Shown here piece by piece: positions 43,109 through 51,797 of a stretch of 64,000 nucleotides of DNA (the stretch's first letter is position 1; the number at the start of each line of letters is the position of its first letter). The translations under genes were made by a program, and so were the position numbers. Where the stretch lies: NCBI RefSeq assembly GCF_900090275.1, contig NZ_LT607755.1, positions 620,001 through 684,000 of the forward strand. The letters are read 5' to 3'. Under the pieces are notes generated by a model. The model searched no databases. It worked only from the letters and a program-made list of their open reading frames with translations, and had not been told where the DNA came from. Origin of the DNA: Micromonospora zamorensis (GTDB lineage: Bacteria; Actinomycetota; Actinomycetes; Mycobacteriales; Micromonosporaceae).

Positions 43109-44487
43109 TGGCCAACTCAGTGAACCTGGAGTTCGCGGGCGACGCCACGAAGCTGGCGAAGGCGGCGAAGCAGGCCGAGCAGGCGACCGCCGGGGTCGGC
43201 AAGGCCGCGACGGACGCCAACGACGACCTCCGCAAGGCAGCGGGCGGCAGCGACGAGTTCACCAGCAAGGTCGGGAGCCTGGGCGCGGCCGTGGACGGCG
43301 CGTCGACTGCGATCGGCGACGCCGCTGGCACGTTGCAGGCGTTCGCAGACATCCAGGCCGCCGGGTTCAACAAGACTCAGCGGCTTGAGCGGGCGCTGAA
43401 CGACATGGCCCAGGCTCAGGAGGACGCCAACCAGGCCATGATCGATGGCAAGCAGGCGACCCTTGACATCGGCCAGGCCCAGATCGACGCCGAGCAGGCC
43501 GTGCTTGACCAGGCTGCGGCGCAGAAGGAGTACAACGCAGCGGTCAAGGAGCACGGGGCCGGCAGCGAGGAGGCCAGGCAGGCGGCCCTTGACCTCAAGC
43601 AGGCGCAGCAGGACCTCAAGCAGGCAAACCTTGACGTTGACCAGGCCAACGCCGACGCGAACCAGTCAACGATCGACCTCAAGAACGCCCAGTTGGACCT
43701 GAACGAGGCGACCAAGGAGGCCAACCCGCCCGAGTTGCAGGAGTGGGCCGACAAGATCAACATGATCGCCCCGATCCTCACGGGGCTGGTCGGTGTCGTC
43801 GCCCTGGTCACTGCTGCTCAGTGGGCGTGGAACATCGCGCAGTTGGCCAGCCCGACGACGTGGATCATCCTGGCGATCGTCGCGCTGATCGCCGTGATCG
43901 TGCTCATCGCCACGCAGACCACGTGGTTCCAGGACCTCTGGAACGCGGCATGGGGTGGCATCAAGGATGCCGCGTCCGCTGTGGGCTCGTGGATCAAGGA
44001 CACCCTGTGGGACAAGTGGATCAAGGGTGCCTTCAACTCGATCACGGACAAGGCCGGGGACCTGATCGACTACATGAAGGACATGCCCGACAAGCTCAAG
44101 AAGGCATTCTCCAAGGTCACCGACTTCATCTTCGCCCCGTTCAGGGCCGCCTTCAACAAGGTGTCGGACGCCTGGAACTACACGATCGGCAGCCTGTCGT
44201 GGAGCGTCCCGGGCTGGATTCCCGGCATCGGCGGCAACAGCATCTCGGTCCCGGACCTGCCCAAGTTCCACTCCGGCGGCATCGTCCCCGGCACTCCCGG
44301 CTCCGAAGTGATGGCCGTGCTCCAGGCCGGAGAGCGAGTCACGCCCGTGACCGGCTCGGGCGGCGGCGCGGTGGTGGTCATCGACTCCGCTGGCTCCCGG
44401 CTGGACGACCTGCTGCTTGAGGTGCTGCGCAAGGCCGTGAAGACGCGCGGCGGCAACGTCCAGCTCGTGCTCGGCGGTGGAGCATGA
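43108..44487 (+). CDS. Tape measure protein (short)
   Basis: 459 residues. Residues about 1-210 form an Ala/Gln/Asp-rich coiled coil with repeats such as DLKQAQQDLKQANLDVDQAN; two hydrophobic segments follow (ILTGLVGVVALVTAAQWAWN; WIILAIVALIAVIVLIATQT). The C-terminal part has amphipathic helices and FHSGGIVPGTPGSEVMAVLQ, then GERVTP, a very common tape-measure ending. At roughly 0.15 nm per residue the tail would be near 70 nm, short for a siphovirus. Confidence 0.9.
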   Translation: MANSVNLEFAGDATKLAKAAKQAEQATAGVGKAATDANDDLRKAAGGSDEFTSKVGSLGAAVDGASTAIGDAAGTLQAFADIQAAGFNKTQRLERALNDMAQAQEDANQAMIDGKQATLDIGQAQIDAEQAVLDQAAAQKEYNAAVKEHGAGSEEARQAALDLKQAQQDLKQANLDVDQANADANQSTIDLKNAQLDLNEATKEANPPELQEWADKINMIAPILTGLVGVVALVTAAQWAWNIAQLASPTTWIILAIVALIAVIVLIATQTTWFQDLWNAAWGGIKDAASAVGSWIKDTLWDKWIKGAFNSITDKAGDLIDYMKDMPDKLKKAFSKVTDFIFAPFRAAFNKVSDAWNYTIGSLSWSVPGWIPGIGGNSISVPDLPKFHSGGIVPGTPGSEVMAVLQAGERVTPVTGSGGGAVVVIDSAGSRLDDLLLEVLRKAVKTRGGNVQLVLGGGA

Positions 44488-46625
44488 GTAAGGCATATAG
44501 CTTCAAGGTGGAGCTGTTCCTGGGGTCGCTCGGTTGGGTCGACATCACCGCAGACGTTCGCGGCAGCGTCACCATCACTCGGGGTCGCACCAGCGAGGGC
44601 AATCAGGCCGACCCGGGGCGCTGCACGTTCCGCCTGGACAACATCTCCGGCAACTACTCGCCGCGCGACCCGGCTGGCGCGTACTACGGGCTGCTCGGCC
44701 GGAACACACTGCTGCGCGTGAGCGCCGGACGGCCCCCGTTGACCGGCCGGTTCTACGGCGAGGTGGTGGCGTGGCCGCCCGGTTGGAGCCTCAACGGCAA
44801 GGACCGGTACGTAGACGTCGAGGCCGCTGGAGTCCTGCGCCGACTCGGGCAGGGCCAGTGGCCGAGTAAGTCGGCGCTCCGGCGAGCGATCGAGGACGCC
44901 GACGACCGGCCGATCGCGTGGTGGCCGCTGGAGGACGGTCGGTCGGTTGACCGGGCGGCATCCGGGGTGCCGGGCGGCCCGCCGATCGTTGAGCTGGGCC
45001 GCCGGTCCGAGACGAGTCACATCGGTGTCGGCGATTTCGACGGGCAGATCGTCTGGGGCGTCGAGGGCAGTCAGGGGGCCGCCTCACTGGTCGGCTTGCA
45101 GACCGGGGGTCGGCTGTCCGCGTCCATCCCGGCCAGCACCGCGACGAGCTGGACGTTCGAGTTCGCCATCCGGTTCGACGCGGGCTCCAACCCGGGCGGC
45201 AACTTCTCGTTGCCGATGACCCTGCGGTCGAGTGCCGGCTGGGACTGGGCGTTCATGTTTGACCCGGCCGGCACCGTCACGCTCGTCGGCGGCAGCACCG
45301 ACGCCTCGGTCATCGGCGTGGAACTGGTCGGCCCGCACCCTGGATGGGACGGGTACCTGCATCACATCCGGCTCGACGTCGAGCAGGACGGCGGGACCAG
45401 CTTTCATTACCTGTGGGTCGATGGAGTGGTCGTCGCCACCGGCCCCTGGTCCGGTTTCCTCGCCCCGGTGCCGGACCTGGTGCTGCCGAACTTCATGCTG
45501 GACAGCAGCGGTTGGGCTCCTTCGCTCGGACACCTGACGCTGTTCGCCCCGCGCGCCGCCTACTACGACTCCATCCGTCCTGGCGCGACCGCAGCCTGGG
45601 ACAACGAGGCCGCCACCGACCGGCTGGCCCGGCTGTGCGGTGAGGAAGGTATCTCGCTGACCATGTCGTCGGTGGCGGCCGACGCCGTGCAGCGGATGGG
45701 CTGGCAGCCGGTGGGGACGTTCGCCGAGTTGCTCGAACAGTGCGTTGCCGTGGACGGCGGCTACCTGCACGAGCGGCGCGACGCGCTCGGCCTCAAGTAC
45801 CGCCCGCGCGTGAGCCTCTACAACCAGACGCCCGTGCCCATCGCCTATGTTGGCAAGCTGGCACCGCCGTTCGAGCCGGTCGATGATGCCGATGCGGTGC
45901 GCAACGACGTCACGGTGAAGCGCACCTCGGGCAGCTCGGCCCGGGTGGTGGAAACCACCGGCAGGCTGGCCGCCTTGCCGCCACCGGCCGGGGTGGGCGT
46001 GTACCAGAGCAGCGTCGAGCTGAACCTGGCGAACGACGCTGCTCTGGCTGACCAGGCAGCGTGGCGAGTCCACCTCGGGACCGTGGACCAGCCCCGCTAC
46101 CCGGCGCTGTCGGTAGAGCTGGCCGCGCCCGCGTGGCGGAACGACCTCGCGGGGACCTCCGCGCTGCTCGGCGTCGACAGCGGTGACGTGATCGAGGTGA
46201 CCGGGCTGCCGTCGTGGGCGACCGGGGACGCGCGAACCCTGGTGCTCGGCTACACCGAGACGATCAGCGAGTTCACCTGGCGGATCACCTTCAACGGGGT
46301 GCCCGCGTCGCCGTGGGATGTCGCCACGGCGGATGGGCTCCAGCGCGCGGCGGCTGATGGGTCAACGCTGTCCGCTGCGCTGACCTCCACGGGGATGTCC
46401 CTGGGGCTGGCGTCCACCGTCTGGAACGGACCCTGGACCACCGACCCGACCGACTTCCCGCTGGATGTGCGGGTGGGCGAGGAACGGATTCGCCTGTCGG
46501 CCATCAGCGGTGGCAGTAGCCCTCAGACGGCCACGATCACCGCCCGGGGCCTCAACGGTGTGCAGAGGGCGTGGCCGGCCGGCACTGAGGTGGACGTATG
46601 GCAGCCGGCGATCGCACCACTATGA
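44484..46625 (+). CDS. Minor tail/hub protein with LamG-like insertion
   Basis: 713 residues. N-terminal 120 residues resemble Dit-like hub proteins (KAYSFKVELFLGSLGWVDIT; GRCTFRLDNISGNYSPRDPA). About 145-345 is a jelly-roll (IAWWPLEDG; TWTFEFAIRFDAG; HHIRLDVEQDGGTSFHYLWV), a LamG/concanavalin-like carbohydrate-binding domain. The C-terminal half returns to Tal-like beta domains. Probably the receptor-binding tip. Overlaps the tape-measure stop (ATGA). Confidence 0.8.
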   Translation: MSKAYSFKVELFLGSLGWVDITADVRGSVTITRGRTSEGNQADPGRCTFRLDNISGNYSPRDPAGAYYGLLGRNTLLRVSAGRPPLTGRFYGEVVAWPPGWSLNGKDRYVDVEAAGVLRRLGQGQWPSKSALRRAIEDADDRPIAWWPLEDGRSVDRAASGVPGGPPIVELGRRSETSHIGVGDFDGQIVWGVEGSQGAASLVGLQTGGRLSASIPASTATSWTFEFAIRFDAGSNPGGNFSLPMTLRSSAGWDWAFMFDPAGTVTLVGGSTDASVIGVELVGPHPGWDGYLHHIRLDVEQDGGTSFHYLWVDGVVVATGPWSGFLAPVPDLVLPNFMLDSSGWAPSLGHLTLFAPRAAYYDSIRPGATAAWDNEAATDRLARLCGEEGISLTMSSVAADAVQRMGWQPVGTFAELLEQCVAVDGGYLHERRDALGLKYRPRVSLYNQTPVPIAYVGKLAPPFEPVDDADAVRNDVTVKRTSGSSARVVETTGRLAALPPPAGVGVYQSSVELNLANDAALADQAAWRVHLGTVDQPRYPALSVELAAPAWRNDLAGTSALLGVDSGDVIEVTGLPSWATGDARTLVLGYTETISEFTWRITFNGVPASPWDVATADGLQRAAADGSTLSAALTSTGMSLGLASTVWNGPWTTDPTDFPLDVRVGEERIRLSAISGGSSPQTATITARGLNGVQRAWPAGTEVDVWQPAIAPL

Positions 46626-46637
46626 GAGGACCATGTT

Positions 46638-47135
46638 GTGACGATGCCAGTACCGATCGCGTCGGGGATGCGGCTGACCCCCTCCCGGCTGAACCGACCC
46701 ACCTCGTACAGCGTCCGGTCGACCGCATCGCAAACCGGTGTCGGCACCACCGAAACGCTGTCGTTGACCGTGCCCAGCGTGACGTTCAAGGCCGGGTGGG
46801 CGTATGAGGTGCAGATCCGAGGGCTCGTGTACGGCACCGCCGCCGCTCAGGCGCTGTTCCGGGTGCGGAAGACGAACGTTGCAGGCACTGACTGGGGTGA
46901 GTTCGGGCGGGTGCGGTGCGAGAGCACCAGCGCGGGCACGAGCGCCATGGCGAACGGGTCGATTGTGCTGCTGCGGTCGGCGACGACGGATCTGACCGCT
47001 GCCGTGGCGCTGACGATTGTGGCGTCGTCGGGCACGGTGAACGTGTTCGCTAACGCGGCCTCCCCTCGGTATGTGGTGGTCCGCCCGTGCGGGTTCGCTT
47101 CCGAGTACGCCGGCTGCGGCGTGGAGGTGAACTGA
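46638..47135 (+). CDS. Distal tail protein, beta-rich
   Basis: 165 residues, beta-sandwich-like with alternating Thr/Val (SLTVPSVTFKAGWAYEVQIR; ALTIVASSGTVNVFANAASP). Two Cys near the C-terminus. Last gene of the structural operon. Similar short proteins end tail operons in other actinophages and are thought to be fibre or spike subunits; assignment is by position and composition. Confidence 0.65.
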   Translation: MTMPVPIASGMRLTPSRLNRPTSYSVRSTASQTGVGTTETLSLTVPSVTFKAGWAYEVQIRGLVYGTAAAQALFRVRKTNVAGTDWGEFGRVRCESTSAGTSAMANGSIVLLRSATTDLTAAVALTIVASSGTVNVFANAASPRYVVVRPCGFASEYAGCGVEVN

Positions 47136-47201
47136 TGACCCGCGTAATGGGGTGACCGCAGGAGCCCTGACATGTCCGGCGGCGAGGGCTATTGCTGGGC
47201 G

Positions 47202-47417
47202 TCAGCTCTCGTTGCCCCGGATCTGGTACCGGGCGGCGCGACGTGCCCGGTACTCAGCCAGGAGTTCGGCGGCCTCGTCCAGCTTCGGGCAGGGGCCTTC
47301 ATCGGGACAGGAGGAGCAGGTGTCCCGCTCATGCCAGGTGATGCAGTAGGACGCCTGCTCCACATAGAAGGGAACGCTGGTCAGAGTCCGGGGCTGGTGA
47401 TCGGGGTACGTACTCAT
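47202..47417 (-). CDS. 71-residue Cys-rich protein, minus strand
   Basis: MSTYPDHQPRTLTSVPFYVE, a Cys cluster YCITWHERDTCSSCPDEGPC, and a helical end LDEAAELLAEYRARRAARYQ. GAAGGG lies 6-7 nt before the ATG on the minus strand, which favours it over the rightward open frame across the same bases. Its start is 26 bp from that of the next, divergent gene. Possible metal-binding protein; no family recognised. Confidence 0.6.
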   Translation of the reverse strand: MSTYPDHQPRTLTSVPFYVEQASYCITWHERDTCSSCPDEGPCPKLDEAAELLAEYRARRAARYQIRGNES

Positions 47418-47442
47418 TGCGTGCCCTTCGGGGGAGGAAGAG

Positions 47443-47787
47443 ATGGGCGAGGAGTCGATGGATGTGAACCTGGGGGAGGTCACACGGCGGCTGGACCGGA
47501 CGGACGAAGAGGTGCGAGGGCTGGGCACCGAGATGCGGGCTGGCTTCCAGTCGCTTGGCGACAAGATGGAGCGCCTAGCCTTCGTGCCGGCGGCGGTCTA
47601 CGCGGCGGACCGGGCGGCCGATACGGAGCGCGTCCGGCGCTTGGAGGCTGACCTTCACCAAGAGGTGCGCGAGCGCGAGGAGGCGCAGAAGACCTCGGGG
47701 AGCAACCGCTGGTCGCTGCTGCTGGCGGGGCTCGGCATCCCGGCCTCCGTGCTGGCCGGAGTGGTTACCTCCCGCTTCACGAACTGA
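47443..47787 (+). CDS. XhlA-like coiled-coil/membrane protein, possible holin-type lysis factor
   Basis: 114 residues. Coiled coil with charged heptads (LGEVTRRLDRTDEEVRGLGT; EADLHQEVREREEAQKTSGS), then one C-terminal hydrophobic helix (WSLLLAGLGIPASVLAGVVT). This is the layout of haemolysin XhlA of Bacillus phage PBSX, associated with lysis. GGGGAGGAAG precedes ATG. No endolysin lies beside it, so the lysis role is only inferred. Confidence 0.6.
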   Translation: MGEESMDVNLGEVTRRLDRTDEEVRGLGTEMRAGFQSLGDKMERLAFVPAAVYAADRAADTERVRRLEADLHQEVREREEAQKTSGSNRWSLLLAGLGIPASVLAGVVTSRFTN

Positions 47788-47892
47788 GCGGTACGGCCGC
47801 TGGTTGAGGTTCGTGGTCAGCACGGTTGGCCTCCGTCCGTTACCCCCGCGAGGGCCGGGAGCCCCGCTCACCGCCCCCCGCAGGGGATTAGG

Positions 47893-47926
47893 GGACCGAC
47901 CCCCAACGGGGGGCGGGGGCCGGTCC
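47893..47926 (+). terminator. G/C-rich hairpin after the XhlA-like gene
   Basis: GGACCG (47893-47898) and CGGTCC (47921-47926) enclose C5 and G-runs (ACCCCCAACGGGGGG) that extend the stem. It lies in the 251-bp gap between the XhlA-like gene and the GntR gene and could end the late transcript. Stem pairing is imperfect in the middle. Confidence 0.5.
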
Positions 47927-47970
47927 GGGTGGGCCTCCTGCCAAGGTGCCCAGCGCCGAATCTGTCATGC

Positions 47971-48009
47971 CCGGGTATACCCGGTCAAGGGTGGATCGCC
48001 GGGTATTAC
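47971..48009. promoter_or_regulatory. Repeated CCGGGTAT(A/T)AC sites upstream of the GntR-type gene
   Basis: A 14-bp perfect palindrome CCGGGTATACCCGG (47971-47984) and a second partial copy CCGGGTATTACAGG (47999-48012), 28 bp apart. TATACC inside the first could be the -10 of the downstream gene (start 48039). GntR-family proteins bind short palindromes in their own promoters, so autoregulation is likely. Confidence 0.6.
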
Positions 48010-48038
48010 AGGTGATGATTGACGGAGGAGGTAAGGGC

Positions 48039-48290
48039 ATGGTCAACTCGGCGAGTCCTGCCAAGGAGCCAGTCATGCCTGCCCAGACCAAGACCGACAA
48101 GCTCATGTCCGCGATCAGGGACCGCATCGCCAAGGGCGAGTTCGGCCCTGGCGACAAGCTGCCCAGTGGCACCGAGATGATCGACCAGTACGGCGTCTCG
48201 CGGATCACCGTGCGGATGGCGATGGAGCGATTGAAGGCGTCCGGCGAGGTGGAGTCCATCCCCGGCAGCGGTTACTACGTCTCCGACTGA
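48039..48290 (+). CDS. Minimal GntR-type winged-helix regulator
   Basis: 83 residues from ATG 48039 (GGAGGAGGT 7 nt upstream). Nearly the whole protein is the GntR wHTH: DKLMSAIRDRIAKGEFGPGD, KLPSGTEMIDQYGVSRITVR, MAMERLKASGEVESIPGSGY. There is no effector-binding domain. It ends 22 bp before the right att core. It is the best candidate for a repressor or excision control protein, as no CI-like repressor is present. Confidence 0.82.
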   Translation: MVNSASPAKEPVMPAQTKTDKLMSAIRDRIAKGEFGPGDKLPSGTEMIDQYGVSRITVRMAMERLKASGEVESIPGSGYYVSD

Positions 48291-49747
48291 CCGGAGTTAC
48301 GCCATTCCCCTATCCAGGCGATCCGAATGACCCGGTCGAAGCCGCGCGCCGACAGCGAGCCGGAGTCGAGCCGGCCCCGCAGTTCGGCGGTGACCCGGGC
48401 GGGCAGCCGCCACGGCGGTCGGCGCAGGTGCGGGCCGTCCACCTCGGCGTTCACGCGCCGGCCGAGACCGGCCCAGCGGGTGGCCGCCGCCTGCCGGGCC
48501 GTTGCCACCCGGGCGGCGACCGTCGCCGACGGCTCGGTGTCGCCCTCGGGTGCCAGCAACTCCGCCGCCCGCACCGGCATCAGCCGAACCTGTACGTCGA
48601 TCCGGTCGAGCAGCGGCCCGGAGAGCCGGCCCAGGTAGCGGCGGCGGACCAGCGCTGTGCACTCGCAGTGCGCGTCGCCGGACGGCTTCGCACACGGGCA
48701 CGGATTGGCGGCAAGCACCAGTTGGGTCCGGGCCGGGTACACGGTGCCGCCCCCGCTGCGACTCAGCTGGATGCGACCGTTTTCCAGTGGTTGGCGCAGG
48801 GCCTCCAACGCGCCCTTGCTGAACTCGGGGGCCTCGTCCAGGAACAGCACCCCGCGGTGTGCCAGCGACACCGCGCCGGGCCGGGCCAGCCCCGAGCCTC
48901 CACCGACCAGCGACGGCACGGTCGCGGTGTGGTGCGGCGCCTGGAACGGCGGGCGACGCAGCAACCGGCCGCCCGGCGGCAGCAGCCCGGCAATCGAGTG
49001 CAGCGCCGTGACCTCCAGCGCCGCGTCGTCGTCCAGCTCGGGCAGGATCGACGGCAGCCGTTCGGCCAGCATCGTCTTGCCGGCACCCGGAGGGCCGAGC
49101 AGGGCCACGTGGTGCCCGCCGGCGGCGGCGACCTCCAACGCGCGTCGGCCCAGCTGCTGCCCGGCGACATCGGCGAGATCCGGTCCGTCGTCCAGCTGTG
49201 CCGGGACGGCCGTCGGAGGCTCGATCAGCGGAGTGCCGTCGCGAACGAAGGCGACCAGCCGGTGCAGGTTGTCCACCGCTCGCACCCGTACTCCCGGGAT
49301 GACCGCGGCCTCGGCGGCGTTGCCAACCGGCACGATCACCCGCCCGACGCCGGCCTGGGCCGCGGCGGCGACCATCGGGAGCACCCCGCGCACCGGTCGG
49401 ACCGTCCCGTCGAGCCCCAACTCGCCGAGGACCACGACCCCCTCCAGCGGAAGCAGTGGCAGTTCGCCCGAGCCGCCGAGTAGCGCCGCGGCGATGGCGA
49501 GATCGAAGGCCGAGCCGAACTTCGGCAGCGTGGCGGGCAGCAGGTTGAGGGTGATCCGCCGGTTGGGCCAGCGCTGGCCGGAGTTGACCACGGCGGCGCG
49601 AACGCGGTCGCGGGCCTCGTACAGGGCGGTGTCCGGTAACCCGGATATCACCACCGCCGGCAGGCCGGCGGACAGGTCGGCCTCCACCTCGACCAGGTGA
49701 CCGGTCACCCCGACCAAGCCCACACAGAGCACCTTGGCGTAGCTCAT
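48275..49747 (-). pseudogene. comM: comM (yifB) Mg-chelatase-like AAA+ ATPase, truncated by the prophage
   Basis: 490 codons remain; the first 478 are ComM. N-terminal Lon-protease-like fold (VLCVGLVGVTGHLVEVEADL), Walker A LLGPPGAGKTMLAERLP, Walker B RGVLFLDEAPEFS, a Cys group ANPCPCAKPSGDAHCECT and sensor region RRYLGRLSGPLLDRIDVQVR. It then reads LSARGFDRVIRIAW into 12 phage-encoded residues (IGEWRNSGQSET) instead of the native 28. ComM is a hexameric branch-migration helicase for natural transformation in Gram-negatives. The truncated C-terminal domain may cost function. Confidence 0.93.
48313..48319. other. Right attachment site core (TCCAGGC)
   Basis: Identical to 30769-30775. The left flank (CATTCCCCTA) is phage; the right flank (GATCCGAATGACC) is comM. 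Phage-side flanks give the inferred attP CCCCTA-TCCAGGC-CATCG; host-side flanks give attB GATGG-TCCAGGC-GATCC. Confidence 0.88.
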
Positions 49748-49779
49748 GGCGCCGTCACCGATCCTTGGGAGCGCGCATG

Positions 49780-50148
49780 TCAGAACGCGCCCTTGAGGTG
49801 GTCGACCTGCGCCGGGCCGGCGTCGGGCAGCCGCACCGACAGCACGTCGAAACGCACCTCCTCGGCGGTCGTGCCGGTCTCGGTCAGCCAACGGGCGGCG
49901 AGCCCGCGCAGCCGGCGGGCCTTGGCCGGAACGACCGCCTCGGCCGGGGTGCCGAAGTCGTCGCCCCGGCGGGTCTTCACCTCGCAGAAGGCGAGCACCG
50001 GCCCGTCCCACGCGATGATGTCGATCTCCCCGGCCGCGCAACGCCAGTTTCGGGCGATCGGGCGCAGCCCTGCCTCGGTCAGGTGCCGGGCGGCACACCG
50101 CTCGCCGTACGCGCCGACCGCCTGGTTCCGATTCGTCATGGCCGGCAC
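49780..50148 (-). CDS. yraN: YraN family protein (UPF0102)
   Basis: 122 residues (119 if ATG 50139 is used). Holliday-junction-resolvase-like nuclease fold: NWRCAAGEIDIIAWDGPVLA then FCEVKTRRGDDFGTP, with the acidic catalytic-type residues Glu, Asp and Glu-x-Lys. Precedes comM by 32 bp; yraN-comM-dprA is the standard actinobacterial operon. Function unproven, probably DNA repair or recombination. Confidence 0.92.
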   Translation of the reverse strand: MPAMTNRNQAVGAYGERCAARHLTEAGLRPIARNWRCAAGEIDIIAWDGPVLAFCEVKTRRGDDFGTPAEAVVPAKARRLRGLAARWLTETGTTAEEVRFDVLSVRLPDAGPAQVDHLKGAF

Positions 50149-50335
50149 GGTGCCCGCCAGAGTGCGCGTTTCGCGACCCCGGTGACGGCCCAGCTGTGGA
50201 CGACGGGTGTCCTGTGGACAACCGGACGATCATGCCCGGATGTGCTACGGCGACATCCTGGACAGGTTGTGCCTGCGGTGTCGCTGAGCTGGGGCCGGAT
50301 GGCGCGCGGGCTGCCGGTCGCATACGGTGCCTGAC

Positions 50336-51406
50336 GTGGACGGACGACGGAGCTTTCCGGAAGATCAGGAGTCGCGCTGGTACCCCGATGAGCGGGGTCG
50401 CGGTTACGGCGAGTCGGAGTGGCGCGGCACGGGCGAATCGCGGTACCGGGACACTGAGGTTCCCGAGCAGCGCGGCCCCGACGAGAGCCGCTCCGTCGAG
50501 GACACCGGCGTCGGTCGCCGCCGGGAGCCGGACTCCGGTCGCTTCGGCGCCGTCGATGCGAGCGGCCGCTTCGGTACGCCTGAGTCGGACTCGGGTCGGC
50601 TGAGCGCTGTGGACGCGGGCCGGTTCGGCGCCCCCGAACCGGACTCGGGCCGCTTCGGTGCCGTGGAAGCCCCGCCTGCTCGGTTCGGCGCGAGTGAGCC
50701 CGAATCGGGACGGTTCGGTGCGGTTGACCCGTTGAGCGATGCACGATCGGAAGCGGACGGTTACCGGGCGACCCGCTCGCGGAGGGCTGACCGGGACCCG
50801 TCGGAGGTCTCCGGTGAGCTGCCCGGTCGACGGGCCGCCCGCGAGTCGACCGGGCTTGGTTCACCGCTGACCACCGGCCTGCCGGAGGCCACCAGGGACG
50901 CCCTGCCGGCGTCCGACACGTCCGCTGCCGCGCTCGCCGACCAGGTGCGTCCCGCCCCGCTGGCTGGCTACCCGATCATCGAGCCGAGCCGGGGCGGTGA
51001 CACGCCACACCCGCTGGAGATGCCGACCGGCCCGATGCCGGGGATCGGTCCCCGCCCGGACCTGCCCGCGACGGAGCCGTCGACGTACCCCCCGGTGGCT
51101 GACGGCGTCTACCGGACCCGCCGGCCGGTGCTGGCCGTACTCTTCGCTCTGCTGGTGTTGATCTTCGAAGTCCCCGCGCTGCGGGTGCTGCTGGCGGGCG
51201 TGACCGGCGACCCGGTGGACGCCGGGAACGTGGTGGTGGGTATCGCCCTGGTCGCCGGGCTGCCGATCTTCGCGACCGGGCTCTACGGGCTCCGGACCGG
51301 CGGTCTGGCGCTCTCCGACGGTGGTCGGGGGTGGCTCCGCCCGCCCACGGCCTACCTGACGGTCGGGCTGGTGCTCTTCCTCGCGGCCGCGCTCGCTGTC
51401 GGCTGA
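50336..51406 (+). CDS. Repeat-rich protein with C-terminal membrane domain
   Basis: 356 residues from GTG 50336 (TACGGT ends 7 nt upstream). Residues about 1-260 are disordered, charged, with repeats PDSGRFGAV(D/E) and [10 protein letters not shown]. Three hydrophobic segments follow ([57 protein letters not shown]). The cytoplasmic repeat region may bind cell-envelope proteins. No family recognised. Confidence 0.75.
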   Translation: MDGRRSFPEDQESRWYPDERGRGYGESEWRGTGESRYRDTEVPEQRGPDESRSVEDTGVGRRREPDSGRFGAVDASGRFGTPESDSGRLSAVDAGRFGAPEPDSGRFGAVEAPPARFGASEPESGRFGAVDPLSDARSEADGYRATRSRRADRDPSEVSGELPGRRAARESTGLGSPLTTGLPEATRDALPASDTSAAALADQVRPAPLAGYPIIEPSRGGDTPHPLEMPTGPMPGIGPRPDLPATEPSTYPPVADGVYRTRRPVLAVLFALLVLIFEVPALRVLLAGVTGDPVDAGNVVVGIALVAGLPIFATGLYGLRTGGLALSDGGRGWLRPPTAYLTVGLVLFLAAALAVG

Positions 51407-51451
51407 CCCGTCGAGCGCCGCCAGCTGTGCGTGGCGCTGCCTGCCGCGTCT

Positions 51452-51528
51452 TGATCGACTCGGCTTTCAGGAAGTCGCGGTGTCCGGATGGGCGCGAAGC
51501 CGCGGTTTCCAGGAAACCGAGTCGATCA
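51452..51528. repeat. Long palindromic hairpin upstream of rpsB
   Basis: 29-bp imperfect arms: TGATCGACTCGGCTTTCAGG... (51452-51480) and the complementary right arm ending ...AACCGAGTCGATCA (51500-51528), about 24 of 29 positions pairing. It shares the TGATC outer end with hairpins at 7621 and 61476. It fills part of the 391-bp gap 51407-51797; the remainder holds a possible -10 TACACT (51612-51617) and an rpsB leader of about 180 nt. Confidence 0.78.
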
Positions 51529-51797
51529 TCGCCGAACGCGCCGCCCCGCCGTGCGCCCGCCGCGCATCCCGCGCACTTCGCACCCCGGGGCGGCTGAACG
51601 GGCGAGGGGCGTACACTGGCCAACTGGCGACCGCCTCGTGCGGTCGACCTCGCGCGCCCTCTTCACGAATCGTCGTGGAGCGACGGCCTCCCTGGTCCCG
51701 ATCTTGATCGGGTCCACCATGGGTCGGCGACCAGGCGCCAGGACGCCCGGCCACCGGCCGGGCGTGACAACCAGGGATCTTGAGGAGTACCCCAACC

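Larger units (their letters stand above)
30769..48319. mobile_element. Compact siphovirus-type prophage inserted in comM, about 17.5 kb
   Basis: Bounded by 7-bp direct copies of TCCAGGC. Order: serine integrase, HTH, small CxxC protein, RepA-like ATPase, iterons, small genes, HNH, leftward terminase pair, divergent palindromic control region, rightward head-tail operon, XhlA-like protein, GntR-type wHTH. All morphogenesis classes of a non-contractile-tailed phage are present, but no endolysin, primase or polymerase was recognised. No frameshift or stop disrupts the structural genes, so it looks intact rather than decayed. Confidence 0.93.

Noticed and set aside
47172..47651. Rightward 159-codon frame
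   Set aside because: Gly/Arg-rich translation without structure; the minus-strand 71-residue gene and the rightward XhlA-like gene account for the same DNA with good ribosome-binding sites.
30769..48319. Gene-transfer agent or tailocin
   Set aside because: It has an integrase, clear att sites, replication genes, terminase and capsid, so it is a prophage; neither GTA-type loss of mobility nor absence of heads applies.
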